From: Linyphia triangularis
Lineage: Eukaryota > Arthropoda > Arachnida > Araneae > Linyphiidae
DNA: 64,000 nt
Reading direction: 5' to 3'
Assembly: GCA_963978545.1 (NCBI GenBank)
Contig: OZ021732.1
Span: 47,006,059 to 47,070,058 of the forward strand
In this document: one piece after another, positions 10,894-23,797 of the stretch
How positions within the stretch are numbered: the first letter of the stretch is position 1
Layout: the number at the start of each line of letters is the position of its first letter
Made by a program: the position numbers and the translations under genes
The notes under the pieces: model-generated
What the model saw: only the letters and a program-made list of their open reading frames with translations
Told to the model about the DNA's origin: nothing
Databases searched by the model: none

Positions 10894-13800
10894 TTTTAAT
10901 GAACAATCAGATCATACATTCATGTAAGGAAATAACAAGCATAAGAATTTAAACTAAAGTTTGTTTCATGTAATACATTAACAGCTAAACAACAGTCATG
11001 CACATGTCAGAAGAAAAAAATAATGTGTGTGGTGTACATAAAATTTATGGTTTTAATATATGTAATTAAGACAATTGGTGTTTATTTATGTAATTAAGAC
11101 AATTTGTGAATGCACAAGGTTACAATATTTATAAAGTAGTACTACAATACTAAATAAGAATTATGGTAATAGAAAAAAGAAAAGAAAAAAAAGATGAAAA
11201 GAATTCATTTCAACTAGTCAACTACATACCAACGACAAATCTGATTTCTTTAGAGAAAAGAAATAACATAAATAAAGCAACCACGAAAAGTTTATATTCC
11301 ACGTATTCAAATAATTTCTATTTGTAACTAATTCAAAAGAAATTTTCTTTTAAATAGGTAAATAAATGAATAAATAAATAAACCATTTCAAATATTTTTT
11401 TTTAAAGTTTTAAAATCAATTTCATTTAGTTCTATCATATTTATCGAAAAATTTTGAGAAAATTATTTCAAAACACTAACACATCTAGGAAAAGAAGAAA
11501 AATACATAAAATTTCTCAAATATTCAAAACGATTTAGACAACAAATCACGAAATTCTCTCTTTTGCCTTGCGAAAAGCTAACTACAAATTTAAAGTATTC
11601 ATAGGTACTCAATTAACGTTGCTATTTTCGTTTATTAGCACGCGGGGAAAAAAAAAGAGGAAAATTACTTAATTAAAATTTCATCGAGATATTTCACATT
11701 ACAGCATGTTCTAGAACACGATTGTTGGCAAACAAACGTTTCTTCAAAACACACTTCCACAACATGGCAGCGAACAATTTCGCAGACGGAGCATATTCCG
11801 TACGAGGGGAAGAAAAAAAAAAAAAAACGTCAGCAAACAGCGCACTACAAGTTTTAGGGTTGCCTCAACACAACATTTGGCAGAGATTCGCCCAATCGAC
11901 GCAACACTTCACTTCGAATTTCTTAAAGCACAACCGTTCGAATCCACACTCAAGGTTTTCGTGGGTTCAAATTTATTTAGACACGATAGCGCGAATTGTT
12001 TTATAATCATTTTGCACATTATGGTTAAATGATTAAATTCTAAATTAATCAATTTTATGCAATTAAATTTTTTTACTATCCATTTTTATTTAAAAATTGG
12101 TTTTCTTTAAATAAAATTCCAAAATGCACAGTGGTACATAAACACATTTACATTCGCAAAGAAGTAATCAATGTAATTTCATTAGTTAAATTAACTTGAT
12201 CACTACGACATTTAATACTTAAATTCACTAATTTGCATTTGCGTACCGCACGTGAGAAATTCGGTTAACATTTTTACATTACGATTTCTAATCATTTTTC
12301 TTAAAATTATTTAGTCTAGAAAAAAAATAAACACAAGCAAATCCAACAAAGAGCTCGATACCTAGAGGAGAAAAAGAAAGAAAAGAAAAATAATTAAAAG
12401 CTTACCTTCAAAGTCAAAAACAACCGCAGACAAAATCCAATTTCAGAAGTCAAGGATAACATTCCAAAGAGACATTAATTCACGTCCAAAATGGATGATT
12501 TTGAAAAAGAGATAAAAGTCATTTTAGCATTTAATTTACAATTAAACATCACATATAAGCATTAACTTTAAAAAAAAAAAATAACATTTCTACACAATTT
12601 ACAATTTAAAGTCATTTCATTTCAAAAATACATTACGCTTCTTTTAGACACAAGCATCCAGTCTGAAAAATAACTGTAATTACACTTTAATTATTAAGTA
12701 ATTTTTTTTTACTAAGCTACAAAATTCTAAAATTTTATTCTTAGCATAGCACAGAAATTTCCGATTTCTAAAATAAAAGCTGAAAGGCAAACTAATTAAT
12801 TTCCTTCCTAAGAGAAACAAACTAGTCTGTTCTTGCAATCGAAAATCTGAAAGGAGGAGTTATTAAGCTGAAAGTAAATTATTAAAATTACTCAAATTTA
12901 TAATACAAACACCAGGGATATTAATTAATCCTAGAAAAAAAAAGCGGTCAACAGCACTACATAAAGAAATATACACTGATGCATTTCCTAAGAAAACACA
13001 CAGCATCACACAACAGAAGCAAATAACTGAAAATTATCCGTTTTCTACACAAATACACAATCTGGACATTGCTTTCAAATTACCCAGGTGGTGTTACGAC
13101 AAGGAACGCACACCCTTATTTGACTTTCCCACATAAGAAGGTAAAACTTCGTTTCTTTTTACGGGTTCTTACGAGAAAGGGGGCAGCAGACCCCATACAC
13201 AGCCAATCAGGGCAATTTTTTTTTTGTATACGACCACTTTCGGACAGCCGAAAGCATTCCTTCTACGTCACACTTACTTAACAATGACACGGCGGGAAAA
13301 AGGAAAAAAAACGACACTTTGTTTAATAAAACATAAATTCTCGATTTCAGTTAGTACTAATTAATTCACAATTCTAAAATAAACGGCATAATGTACCTTG
13401 CAAGAATACGAAAATTATAAGTATAAATGATACACCCATTTTTTTTTTACATTAGCTAGGCAAGTATTTCAATTAAAAGGGGGGGGGGAAAAGTCAGTAG
13501 GTGAAAACACAATTTAAATACAAGTTATTGTAATTCTACAAATAACAGAAAATTTTAAATACTAACATACAACATACTTATATATGATTTACGATTTCAA
13601 ATTTTGTTATTTCCTATTAATACAACACTATTTAATCATGATTAAGATTTGAGTTTTATTTCAGTGCACGGGAATTGAACTTAACATCCAATCGTCAATT
13701 ATTTTATTTAAGTCCTAAATATATCAATGAATATTACTTACAACGCACAACAAAAAAATAAAATCTAATCCATTTTCAAGACTACGATAACTACAGAACA

Positions 13801-14956
13801 ATTTTGTCTACAGGTAGAATTAAAACGAGGAATTCTATTCATCCCTTGCAAGACAGAAAAAAAAAGCAACACATTGCACGGGCTTTAATTTAAAGTGCCG
13901 AAGAAATAGTTTTCAATTCTTCTATTGCCAACTAACTTTTGAAAATTATATTTTCAATTAACCTTCCACACCATTCTAAAACTATAGACATTGGGGTATG
14001 ACGTTTGACAGAATACTATTTTCCGAAACAAGGAGGGTTCCAGAAATTAATCATTGTAATTTAACCAATACTGCACAAATCATTTTGGCGAGAGACACGG
14101 ATAGTGGTCGCCAAAGAGAAAACTCGTTTTGGCGACAGAGGAACGCGAGGTCTTGGTGAAGAGGGGAATTATTTTTTTTTTCTTCTGGGGTGCAGCACAT
14201 CGGTAGAAGGGAAGAAAAAAAAACTGGTTTATTTTTAGTGGTTCCGTGGCATTTTCTATATGCTACACGAATGATTTCTTGAAGTCAGAATTTAAACAGA
14301 GGATTAATTACGGATGACATTTTATTGTTGAGAAAGAAAAAAGGGGTTGAAGGATCGTCAACTTTGTTTTTTTTCCGGGTGTTATTAAATGTATTGATTA
14401 GCGAAATAACATCAAATGAGTTAAAGATGGGTTTATAGAGAGAAAAGAAATAATAGGGGAAATTGGTAATTTATTTTCCGATTCAACTTGGTAGAAGAGA
14501 AAAGGGAAAGGAAGGGATGCCAACATAATTTTTTTTTATTAGTTAGAAGTACGAACCAAGGATAGATCGGTGTACTTGAAGGGGTGATGCAGACAGGAGA
14601 TTGAGGGTATTTTTGCACGATTAAATGGCTATGTTAAATACTCAGAAAGGGAAAGAAAGCGAAGGAGTTAAGGGGTTATATAATTATAACAAGTTTTTTT
14701 GGGGATAATGCAAATGAATTATGCATGGTAAGTGAATTACTATAACTTGAAATGGACTATTGGTTAGTCAGGTCTCAAAGGGTAAATTGTGTGATCACAA
14801 ACAAGAGTTTATCCGGTCAGTTACGAATAGCAAGGAAAGAGAAGGGAAAAAAAACGCTTTGCAAGATCAAATGTTACGAAAGCAGCATTCACTAAATTTA
14901 TTTTAGTTAAGAGAAAAAATCATTCGAGAGAAAAGGGGAAGCTAATTATATTCACA
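10894..14956. other. 4-kb AT-rich, gene-less stretch between pol and second env block
   Basis: No supported gene. The plus strand is strongly A-rich from about 10900 to 14000 and purine-rich (G/A) from about 14040 to 14950. Short open frames such as 11722-12006 have no recognisable motif. A small hairpin with TTGGCGA/TCGCCAA arms lies around 14085-14115, with a third TTGGCGA copy just after it. Elements of this class usually have env close behind pol, so this insert of unknown role is unusual. It could be part of an oversized LTR or internal region. Confidence 0.6.
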
Positions 14957-15827
14957 TATTTCAAAGCGGTAAGTAAAAAAAAGATAGGGTCAATGACCAC
15001 TTTACCAAATCGAGGAAAAAAAAAATTATGGAAAATTTTTGTGAGGCAAACAAAAGATAGTTTAATGTACAAATATGTAGCATAGATGGATGCGTTCATC
15101 GGATAACGTAATCTAAAGACAAAAGAGAGGCCAATTTAGCTTCTTTTTACACGGATTTTATGCATGAATATTCAAAATTCATAAATTCCTTTTTTCTATA
15201 TTGTTATATATATTTTTTTTTTTTTTTTCATATTAAACATCTGATTGGATGCGTGTGTACAATATGAGTTCTTTGTTTACTTCAATGGGTAAGAAGTAAA
15301 CACAGGAAAAAATTAGTAGAGGCACGACAGAGAGAAATGGATAAATGCTAGAATGTTATTATGAGTTATTCATTAATTTCTTTATCTCACTCATTACAAT
15401 TTAACAGTTTATGCTTCGAATTACTGAAGATAACATGTAATGCAAACAAGCAGACCGAGAAATAAATGATTTGAATTTCTTTTATTACTATGCAATTGTT
15501 TTTTTTAAGTAATGCATGACCAGTTTACTCAGTAATAATAATTACTGTTGTAAATAGCATAAGGATTGTTTTTTTTTTCTTCAAGCACCTTAGTTTATTT
15601 CGCCAAATATAGTATGGCATTATAATTTTATTGTAGGGAATATTATAAGCGTGATGAATTTTTTTTTTTATGTATATAGAGAGGGATTTTTTTTTCTTTC
15701 TTTTGTCTTAAAAGTAATTAACAATTATAGTGGTTAATTAACAGCAAAAGCAAATTCTTTTGATTATAATTTTTTTTTTTATTTAAAAAGAAAAAAGCTG
15801 GGAGATTGAAGTGTGAATTTAATTGAC
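14957..15827 (+). other. AT-rich non-coding stretch upstream of env copy B
   Basis: This is the counterpart of 1-872, with T-run length differences and a few substitutions. I see no gene. Confidence 0.6.
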
Positions 15828-18490
15828 ATGCACATATGTTACCTTGCAGTTTGTACGCCATGGACGAGAACACTCATTTGCATAATAATATGCACAATAA
15901 TTCCAGCATCTCATCATCCGCAGATCTGCACGTTTAAAGATAGTAATTTTCAATGTCAATCAATTGCAAAACACGCTCTCCAGATATATAACTTACCACC
16001 TCAGACTTGCGGAGTTCACAGTTGCCGAAATTGCATCATTGGCAAACAAACGTTCATAATTACACCCGAAGCAGAACTAGTCGAACCAAGCAGATTTTTA
16101 CTGCAAACTAATAACTCTGCTAGATATACTACAAGCACATTTTACCAGTGCGCACAACCAGACTGTGATTGCACGCAAGGAACTTGCAATGGCGATAAAG
16201 TATTTTGTGGCATGTATGGATGTGCAGAAAAAAGTCAGTGTTCCTGTGAATTAACACGCGAAACACCTATACTCTTGCACATTACAGATTCGCAGACAAT
16301 TGTCAACCCTCAGTTACTGACATTGTTTCTATGTTTGTTTGAAAAACAAACACTACACTCCAGACGACTGCACGAGTTTGAAACGGCTCATTTTATGCAA
16401 AATAACATTACAATGGAATTCCTTGATCCAGTACTTACATTGCCATCTTCCGGACGTGTCGTTCTGCGCACTAATACCTATGAGATGTTACTTACAGTTC
16501 CGGGGGATAGAGAACTAACGATACCTTTCGAGCTTCTAGCGTATAAAACTACGCTTACGATTATTTTTGTCAGTGACGAGGACATTCCATTTCTGCAAAA
16601 ATACAACTGTCCGGCAAAAGTTACTGTAGACTGAACACATGTGTTTTTTGTTTCGAAAATTTCAAAACAGTTAGATGTTGGAGTTTATTTGCAAGAAACC
16701 TACTTTATTGCTTCTTTTTGTTTCTTTTCATGTTAACACTAATAATGATTAAGACGATCATCAAAACACTAATTTATACAGTAAAACTTTTAATTTTACC
16801 AGTTCGAATAGTAGTGCGAGTGCTCAAAATGACTTTACGATTCTTCCTAATATTAGGAACATATCTTGGAAAGACGGTCAGACACACTGGAGAAACCGTT
16901 ATGCACCGCATTGAGAGACGTGCTCTCAATAACGATTTTTATAGAGTCGCAACGATCGCCGTCATCGCATGTCTTGTAGTAGGCGAGGCTCAGGCTGAAT
17001 GTTCGAACACTAACATAATCCATTCTAATATAGAAAGGTGTGAAGTTTCCACTGATCCATTAGTGCAGAACTGTATATTACAGAATACTGCCGAATTGAC
17101 TCCCAGGGGTATACAGCATTCTTCGTGTCTATGGTTCAAATCGAAAGAAGGTAAACAATTGTTTCATTTAGAGGTGCGACTGGACGCTGTCCACTGCAAA
17201 TTTTCGACAGCTCGTCAATATTTCACTTTCGCGGTTACAGCTAAGCATATCTCGCAATTATCATGCAGCCAAAACCGGTTTTGCAGTTGGGGTTTACACT
17301 GTAAGAGAGCATCGTATTCAGGATTGCATTTTGAAGCAGAAACGGAGGCATCACGAGACTACCCTGGCTTATCAACGTGTCAAGCAAGCACGCAAGGATC
17401 CGGCTGTGCGATCGTACACAGATCAGGCTGCAGTTTTCGTCGAACCTACTACATCCCAGACCTCACACAGGCATATGAGGTATTAAACATCACAGGCTTC
17501 ACATGTTCTTATCACATTGGAGTCACACATTCGGAAAATGGGACGATCTCAAGAGTACAACTACAAGACAAGGCAACGCTTCCAGGAGGCATACAAATAC
17601 ATCTCATTGGCAGTTACAACCAACCTCAACTCCTGATGTCAGAGTCTTTGGTCCAGAGTGTCAGAGATCCTTCCGAAGGTCACCTCCTAAAGACAGCAGA
17701 CAGAAATTCACCGTTTGCAAACATGGTCGGAGCAGTACAAGCAAACACCAGTTACACCAAGCATTTTATCTTCGCTGAAAATATGACGACCTGTGATTTC
17801 TACGAAGATCAACTGCGTTGTACGGAGATGCCCCAGGCCATTCGAAGGATGCAAGAGAAACAACATCATAGGTTACCATTGACAAGAGATCTGCATACAT
17901 TACATCTACAACAAGGGAAGCTCACGTCAACATTGCTCACCTCAGCAGCCATCAAAATACAGCTTCTTTTCGCAGACTACAAGATATCAGTCCAGAGATC
18001 ATCGGTTTGCCCACTTTTCCATGATTCCGAGTTTCAAATCAAAGGGTGTTACAGATGCTCCATTTTCGCAGAACTATCATTTCAAGCCTTATCTTCCTGC
18101 AACAACGGACTTGCCGAGGTTACTTTGCAACGACTCACCACATACACAAGGGCTGTTGACCTTACTCAGCAATTTACAACACATCAAGTTCGTTTTCTGG
18201 CAGACCAACAATGTTACGAAGAAAAACTTTGTCTTCAGGCACATACCAACATACAGTGCAAACAATTTTCATTCTGTCTCGATGAACCATCGGTCCAACT
18301 CATGAAACTTTTACATAACCACACAACGACGCAAGCGCAGGACTCACCGGGTGGTATTTTCGATTGGAAGTTTTTTCCAACATTAAATTCCGCGTTCTTT
18401 TTCTTAAAAATGGGGGGTGCATTGGCCTTGTTTGTGGGACTCATGGTGACACTGTTTTCAACACTAGTGACATGCTGTGCCCGGAGATAA
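15828..18490 (+). pseudogene. env: Envelope-like polyprotein, copy B (one-base frameshift)
   Basis: The same gene as at 873-3536, but one base is missing near 16579-16580. The first frame then closes at 16634, within the Gn-like part. The second part of the protein stays open from about 16718 to 18490 and covers the hydrophobic block, the Gc-like ectodomain and the membrane anchor. Other differences from copy A are few, for example one Asp-to-Asn change near 17781. The break sits upstream of the second internal signal-like stretch, so the intact polyprotein cannot be made from this copy by normal translation. Confidence 0.85.
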
Positions 18491-19081
18491 ACTAACACTT
18501 ATGCTTCTTTTGAACTATTGCAAGAATGAAGAAAACACACTTCAAATTTTGAACATTTCTTTTATACTTTTATTCTAATTATGTTCTTGCATACTTACAT
18601 ATTTACTGCACTCATTTATGATATTCTTTTCTAGATTCAACATAATATGTATTTTAAGTGCATTACAGAGTGCATCTCGTTGTACAGTGTGGTAATACCA
18701 CTAAACAGAGAGCAATTAAGGAAGCTGAAGCATAGAGCTCGACAAAACGTTGCAAAATTTCTTTTCTTTTGCATCTATTTGACAGACGTCCTAGACATTG
18801 GACACATACAAAACACTTATACAGGGAGATGGACTCTGAATTTTTTTTTATTATCTTTCTAATTTTTAGTACTATTTCTATTATTCACCTTTATGATTTT
18901 AGGTCATACATTACTTGTATTGACCAGTATTTAACCTTATATTTGTATTTATCTTGTATAACAATGCAATTCTTTTGGTTAGGTGTTCAGCTGCCTTAGA
19001 TAAACACATACGCTCACTTTGGGATTTTCTGGATTTCGATCTACTTACACGACCTCATCTTTTAGACGCAAGGTTTAGTTT

Positions 19082-19112
<31 letters not shown>

Positions 19113-20411
19113 GAAAAATAATTTTGACCAGGGCCAAAAAATTTTTTAGCGGAAGGCGGGTGAATGAGATGTTAGTCCGCTGAACTGAACATCAGGAATT
19201 TCGGAAAGTCCAGAAAAAAGCAAAGAAGTCATTTAGCCCTTTTACAAAGGCTAGGCCGATAGAAGGTACTTTTGGAACATATGTTGGCGGGTTACTTTCA
19301 AAAGCCCGGGATTACAGGGAATGTTAGGAGTCAAAAGGTCAGTTGTGTATGAAAAGTCGGGAGATCTTGAAAAGGGGGTTTACATTCACTATTTCGTGTG
19401 AAGGCAGAATCGAGCAGGAGCCAGACGTCATAAATACTCGGGGGCTTTTCAATTTTAGGTGAGGTTTACAAAGGCTGGCGCCAACTTGACGTTAGTTTGA
19501 CAGCAAGATGGGATTCAAAATTATTGGGGTCCAGCTGCATTGCAGCTGTGAAAAAGAGGGGATCGGAAATTTCTAGGCGATACACGGAATTGACGTCAGA
19601 AGGTCCGAGTCCAGTCTCTGACGCTTGTGGATCAGAGGCGGGATCTCAGTGATGTTAGGGTTCACGATTGGCTATAGTTCAAAACCAGAGATTCGAACCT
19701 ACGGATCCTGGGACTGGCTGGAGGTGAATTTGACCCCGCCTTGGTCTTGACGTAAAAGGGGGGGACACGAGAGCACGAGGAGACATTCGGAGTTTTTTGC
19801 TAAAAGTTGAGTGTGGGAGTTAATCGGCGAACGCCGCAGGCCCGTTTGGATTATAGGTTTTCCCGAGGATGGCAGAATACGCCATGACGAGTATGGCCCC
19901 AGGTACCGTGTTGTCATTTATTCACATTTTAAGCTAATCTTCCAGCTTTCTGACTTTAACTTTTGAGAATTTTTAATATTAAATCTTAACCACAAAGTAG
20001 CGAGGGCAACTGAATTCTAACCAAAATGACTATTTAAATGAAATGTGTTTGAATATGTGTAAACAGTACCCGATTTTGGGTGTTTTAATATAAACTTGAT
20101 AGGATTGGTAATTTAAGATCGACTTCGTAAAGTAGATTCAATGTTTAAAATTGGTAAAAGAGAAGCAATCATTAATTGTTAAACTTAACCTTCTATTCTG
20201 TAAAGTAAACCTAGTATTTAATAAATTTGTTTGTTATCACTTCGGTTATGTTTATTGAACAGCTTTTTCAAACCACACTCATCAAAGGAGTTCCACTATG
20301 CGATCTTTCGGCAATGTTTATTACTAAACATTTCACCCTTTAAGGAGTTTTAATCTTATCTATGTAAGAACCTGAGGTATGTCTGCAGTTTAATTAACAC
20401 AGACGGCACCA
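18491..20411 (+). repeat. Post-env DNA and probable LTR, copy B
   Basis: The counterpart of 3537-5454, with the same TATA and AATAAA motifs and the same CA end. It differs from copy A by T-run length near 19085-19112 and a few single-base changes. The unique flank starts at 20412. Confidence 0.6.
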
Positions 20412-21119
20412 GCCCAGTGCGTGGTATCACCAGCCATTTAAAGACTTCAGTCAGTCACTACTCTGTGAACATGAATGCGCATGCGTAATTGGTGATTTTA
20501 AGGGGGTGATCACATTCCGTATATAGCATTCCGTTGGAAAATAAACGAAAATTTTGCACTTTTTCAAAAAAGGACGCTATTTTCAAAGAAAAAGGGCAGG
20601 GAGGTAGCTCCCTCCCTTCGAAATACGGCTAGGATGGTCTCTGATTTTATAAAATGGTGGATTATTTTTTTTAAATTTAACCATGATGTGCCCACCCTTG
20701 AAATCATGCATGAGGTTAATTCAGTGGGGCGCAATTGATTTTCATTGCGTGTTTACGCAGATTTCACTCATTTTGGCGAACTCAGCTTCCAATAATCTCA
20801 ATTTAGTTTATTGTGTACAAGTAAACTAAAGAACTTTTATGCAGATACGTTAGTTTCCTAACACTTGTTAAGTGTAAAAAATGTGAATGAAATTAAAAAG
20901 TTTCGGAAAAATTTTCCAATATATACTAGTATTGAAACTTTTTTCCAAGAACATAACATCGGCTTTGTGGGAAAAGGTCCAAATTCCACTTTAAGTTTCA
21001 AACCACTTTTCGGTATTTTGGAAACAGGAAGAGAATCCCACATTGGTAAGTAAAAGCTGCTGACTATATATTAATACTGCTGTTCAGTACTGGTATTATC
21101 TTAGCTGTTTGTTCAACTA

Positions 21120-21742
21120 CAATGCCGGCCTAAGAGTAAAATGCTGTGTGTGCAAGAATGAGTTTAGGCTCCTCTTACAATGAAAATGGGTATAGAAAAA
21201 CCCGTCCGAAAATGGTATGGGTACTCTATCACTAAAATTTGCAGGAACTTAATAATAAATTTGGCATTTTAAAGGGATTAAAAATTAAAACTAATAAGTA
21301 GTAATAAATTGTAAAGTATTTAGTATCTTTTCGTTATTTTTATTTTTTTAACTGATTTCTTCTATTACTAATTCTTTTAAAGGACTTTTACAAACTTCAA
21401 TAGGCATGGTGTACTGTACTTCTGTAAAGAGCAAGCTCCTAAATTCTTTTATTCTGTTTAAAGTTTTGTCAAAAAATAAGACAAATTTTTGTTATTACAA
21501 GAAAAGTTTTGATTTAATATTCATGGGAAAAAAATCTAAAAATATAATTACACAAAATTGATTAAAATAACCTGTATTATTTCACTTAGCAGTGGACCTT
21601 CCAAGCTTTAGTAGAGGAAAAGGTTTTTATTAGTTTACATTTTTACAATAATATCATATTATTTTTGTTTGATAATTTTTCTCATTTCGGCAACCCTCTC
21701 AAAATCACTGTGTGTGATCGTACACGCCTTAGGCCGGCCCTG
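21120..21742. mobile_element. hAT-type MITE with GCCGGCCTAAG-like inverted ends
   Basis: The left end CAATGCCGGCCTAAG and the right end CTTAGGCCGGCCCTG are inverted copies of each other with few mismatches. CAGGGCCGGCC-type ends are common in hAT-derived MITEs. The inside is AT-rich and non-coding. No convincing 8-bp target duplication is seen, so boundaries are approximate. Confidence 0.5.
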
Positions 21743-23093
21743 ATTAATAGGATGATCCAACAAACGCCTATCTCTCATTTTCCTTCTAGAATAAAGGAAA
21801 TAACCTTCTTTTATACAAACTTAAGTTTTACACTTATATTATAAAGTAAAACTTCAAAAATAACTCATTACTTTTAATCAACGCTTATTTAAATACCTCA
21901 TTCACTGAGTGAAAATAATTATTAAACTCTTCAAAGATGCGAGTGGAACGTCCGCAGATACGGGCTTGAATGAAAAGGCATGTGTTTGCAGGCCCGCTTC
22001 CGCACCGTGTGAAAGAGGCCTTAGGATACTTCTTCATCGATATTTTTATCGTGGAATATAGGGATTTTATCAAATTAAAATCATTATAAGGTGATTTTTG
22101 AGGTGAAGAAGCTGTCACCCAAGTCTTTATGTATACTTGTACAGAAATTATTCATATCCTTTGAAGTCCCTTTTCATCTCTTGGACTAATTGTGAGCTGA
22201 CAACTAAACATCTATATTTTAAGAGTACAATATATTTTGTTATCCCTCAGAACATAGTGCATTGCTGCAGGTGCCATAAAACTTATTCCAAAAAATGGGA
22301 CTTTACCTAGAAATATTAAAATCATTTGAGAAATTCTTGGCAATCATCTTTTGATTGAATTACATTTAATAATTTTTCATCAAATCAAATTATATTAACC
22401 TTTACATGAGGCACTTGAGTCAAAATTTCCTTATTATCAATTACTGTCTTATATGTTTCTTTATCAACGAGCTCCCAGTAGGCATGGAAGCATTTTAAAA
22501 GAGGTACCTCTGATTCGGAAGAGAATCCAGTGCACTTATTAAAATCTTTGTCAATAGTCAACTCCATAATATAGTGTCAACAAACCAAATAAAGTAGCTT
22601 CTTATTCATTTTTTATTCAAGTAAGAGACAGGCACCATTCCTTTGGTCCGTATTAACATTTGTTGTGCCAATACACATATTTTGTCAATGATGGCTACGT
22701 CCCAATCCTGCAACTATGCATAAACAACAGTTAGCTACTTGTTTGACTTTCTCCAGTTGCTAATAGCAATTTTCCACTGAAAGTAATTGATGGACTCTTT
22801 CTAAATACGATCAACAGGGACTTTTTCTTTTCCAGTTAAGTCTTTTGTAACAGTTTAGTGTCCTGTTAATTTAGCATCATGTTCTTGGAATTCAGTTTTG
22901 AGCTACTCAAACATATTAGATCGGTGTTTAATTTTTTTCTCGACGAATAGAATGTCTAATTCTTAGGGACAACCTACAACATCCAACAATCAAGTGCCTC
23001 ACTACCTGAAAAGAGTTATTATAAAGTCTATGAAAGAAGTAAGTGTGAAGAAACAATCCTGCAAAGCGTTCTGACACTAAGCGCAAAACATTT

Positions 23094-23361
23094 ATGGACA
23101 TGAAATTTGAGGACTTTGTGACAAAACAATTCACTTTGTTATTTGAAAGAATTAGCCTACCAGATACATTTCTTCAAGAAGATACAGAAATCTGGGAGGT
23201 TCAGGAGGGTTACAGTAAAGTATTAAAAATTGTGCAAACCATTAAAATCAATGGTCAGACTGAAAGAGGTTTAGCATTCAATAAAGGGAATTAATGGGAA
23301 GCATTCATTAGTGAGAAAATAACACACAATGAAAACCAACTACGATTTTGGATTTTTTGTG
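23094..23361 (+). pseudogene. Fragment of a transposase-like protein (C-terminal part)
   Basis: A frame of 66 codons followed, after one in-frame stop, by more sense in the same frame. The order of a KFEDFV block, an EIWE block, a Tyr-rich helix, a TERGLAF motif and an ENQLRF motif reminds me of the C-terminal end of a dispersed arthropod protein family with an AERGV motif, probably TE-encoded. The match is from memory and weak. It ends about 200 bp before the left target duplication of the palindrome. Confidence 0.35.
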
Positions 23362-23560
23362 GTGGAACATCTGCTGTTATTTAAATGTCCCTGTTGTATT
23401 ATAATTATTATTATATTGTTTTATAACTATTTTTATCTCACAAAATGCTAGAAACAAAATTAAATTTAGGTAATTTTGCTCCACAAAATAAAATTTAATA
23501 TTTTCCTGAATATTCTTACTTTATGCAGTATAAAATGCCTAAACACAAAAGTTTTAGGGT

Positions 23561-23566
23561 GTTGAT
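23561..23566 (+). repeat. Target site duplication GTTGAT (left)
   Basis: GTTGAT directly precedes the AGTAGTTAG end of the palindrome and is repeated in the same orientation right after the other end (38426-38431). Six-base duplications are characteristic of few transposon classes, among them Polinton/Maverick. Confidence 0.8.
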
Positions 23567-23589
23567 AGTAGTTAGAAAATGCCGATCCT

Positions 23590-23725
23590 GAGCCATGGCG
23601 CAATGCGCAAGGGACGGGGGACGATGACGTCACCGGAAGGGGGCGTGACCGGATATGACGTCACAGGAAGTGACATCACCGGATATGCCGTCACCGGAAA
23701 TCATGTGACCGGAAGTGGAGTGGAG
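23590..23725 (+). promoter_or_regulatory. Left tip with NRF1-, CRE- and ETS-like motif cluster
   Basis: Within 130 bp there are GCGCAATGCGC (one base off an NRF1 palindrome), several TGACGTCA or near-CRE sites and repeated ACCGGAA cores, often joined as GTCACCGGAA. The mirrored right tip (38275-38395) has a perfect GCGCATGCGC at 38385-38394. Such clusters are typical of animal Pol II promoters or of protein-bound transposon ends. Function is inferred. Confidence 0.5.
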
Positions 23726-23797
23726 TTGTTTCCTTCCTGCTGCTGTTTTAGTTTCGGTTTCATTATAAGCTGTTTGTGTATGACGCCACAGTGTGAA

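Larger units (their letters stand above)
14957..20411 (+). repeat. Direct repeat copy B (env + LTR block)
   Basis: This is the second copy of the block described for 1-5454, in the same orientation. It starts at the base that corresponds to the first base of the window, so its true left end may lie further left. It ends with the same CA at 20411. Beyond that point the sequence differs from the leader after copy A, so 20412 onward is taken as flanking DNA. Confidence 0.93.
20412..23560. other. Flanking AT-rich DNA between retroelement and palindrome
   Basis: Mostly unassigned AT-rich DNA. Within it I recognise a hAT-type MITE (21120-21742) and a transposase-like fragment (23094-23361). The short minus-strand frames at 21885-22118 and 22385-22567 show no motif that I recognise. 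Confidence 0.4.

Noticed and set aside
11722..12006. 94-codon frame in the gene-free 4-kb stretch
   Set aside because: Lys-rich low-complexity content, no motif, and no sign of selection.
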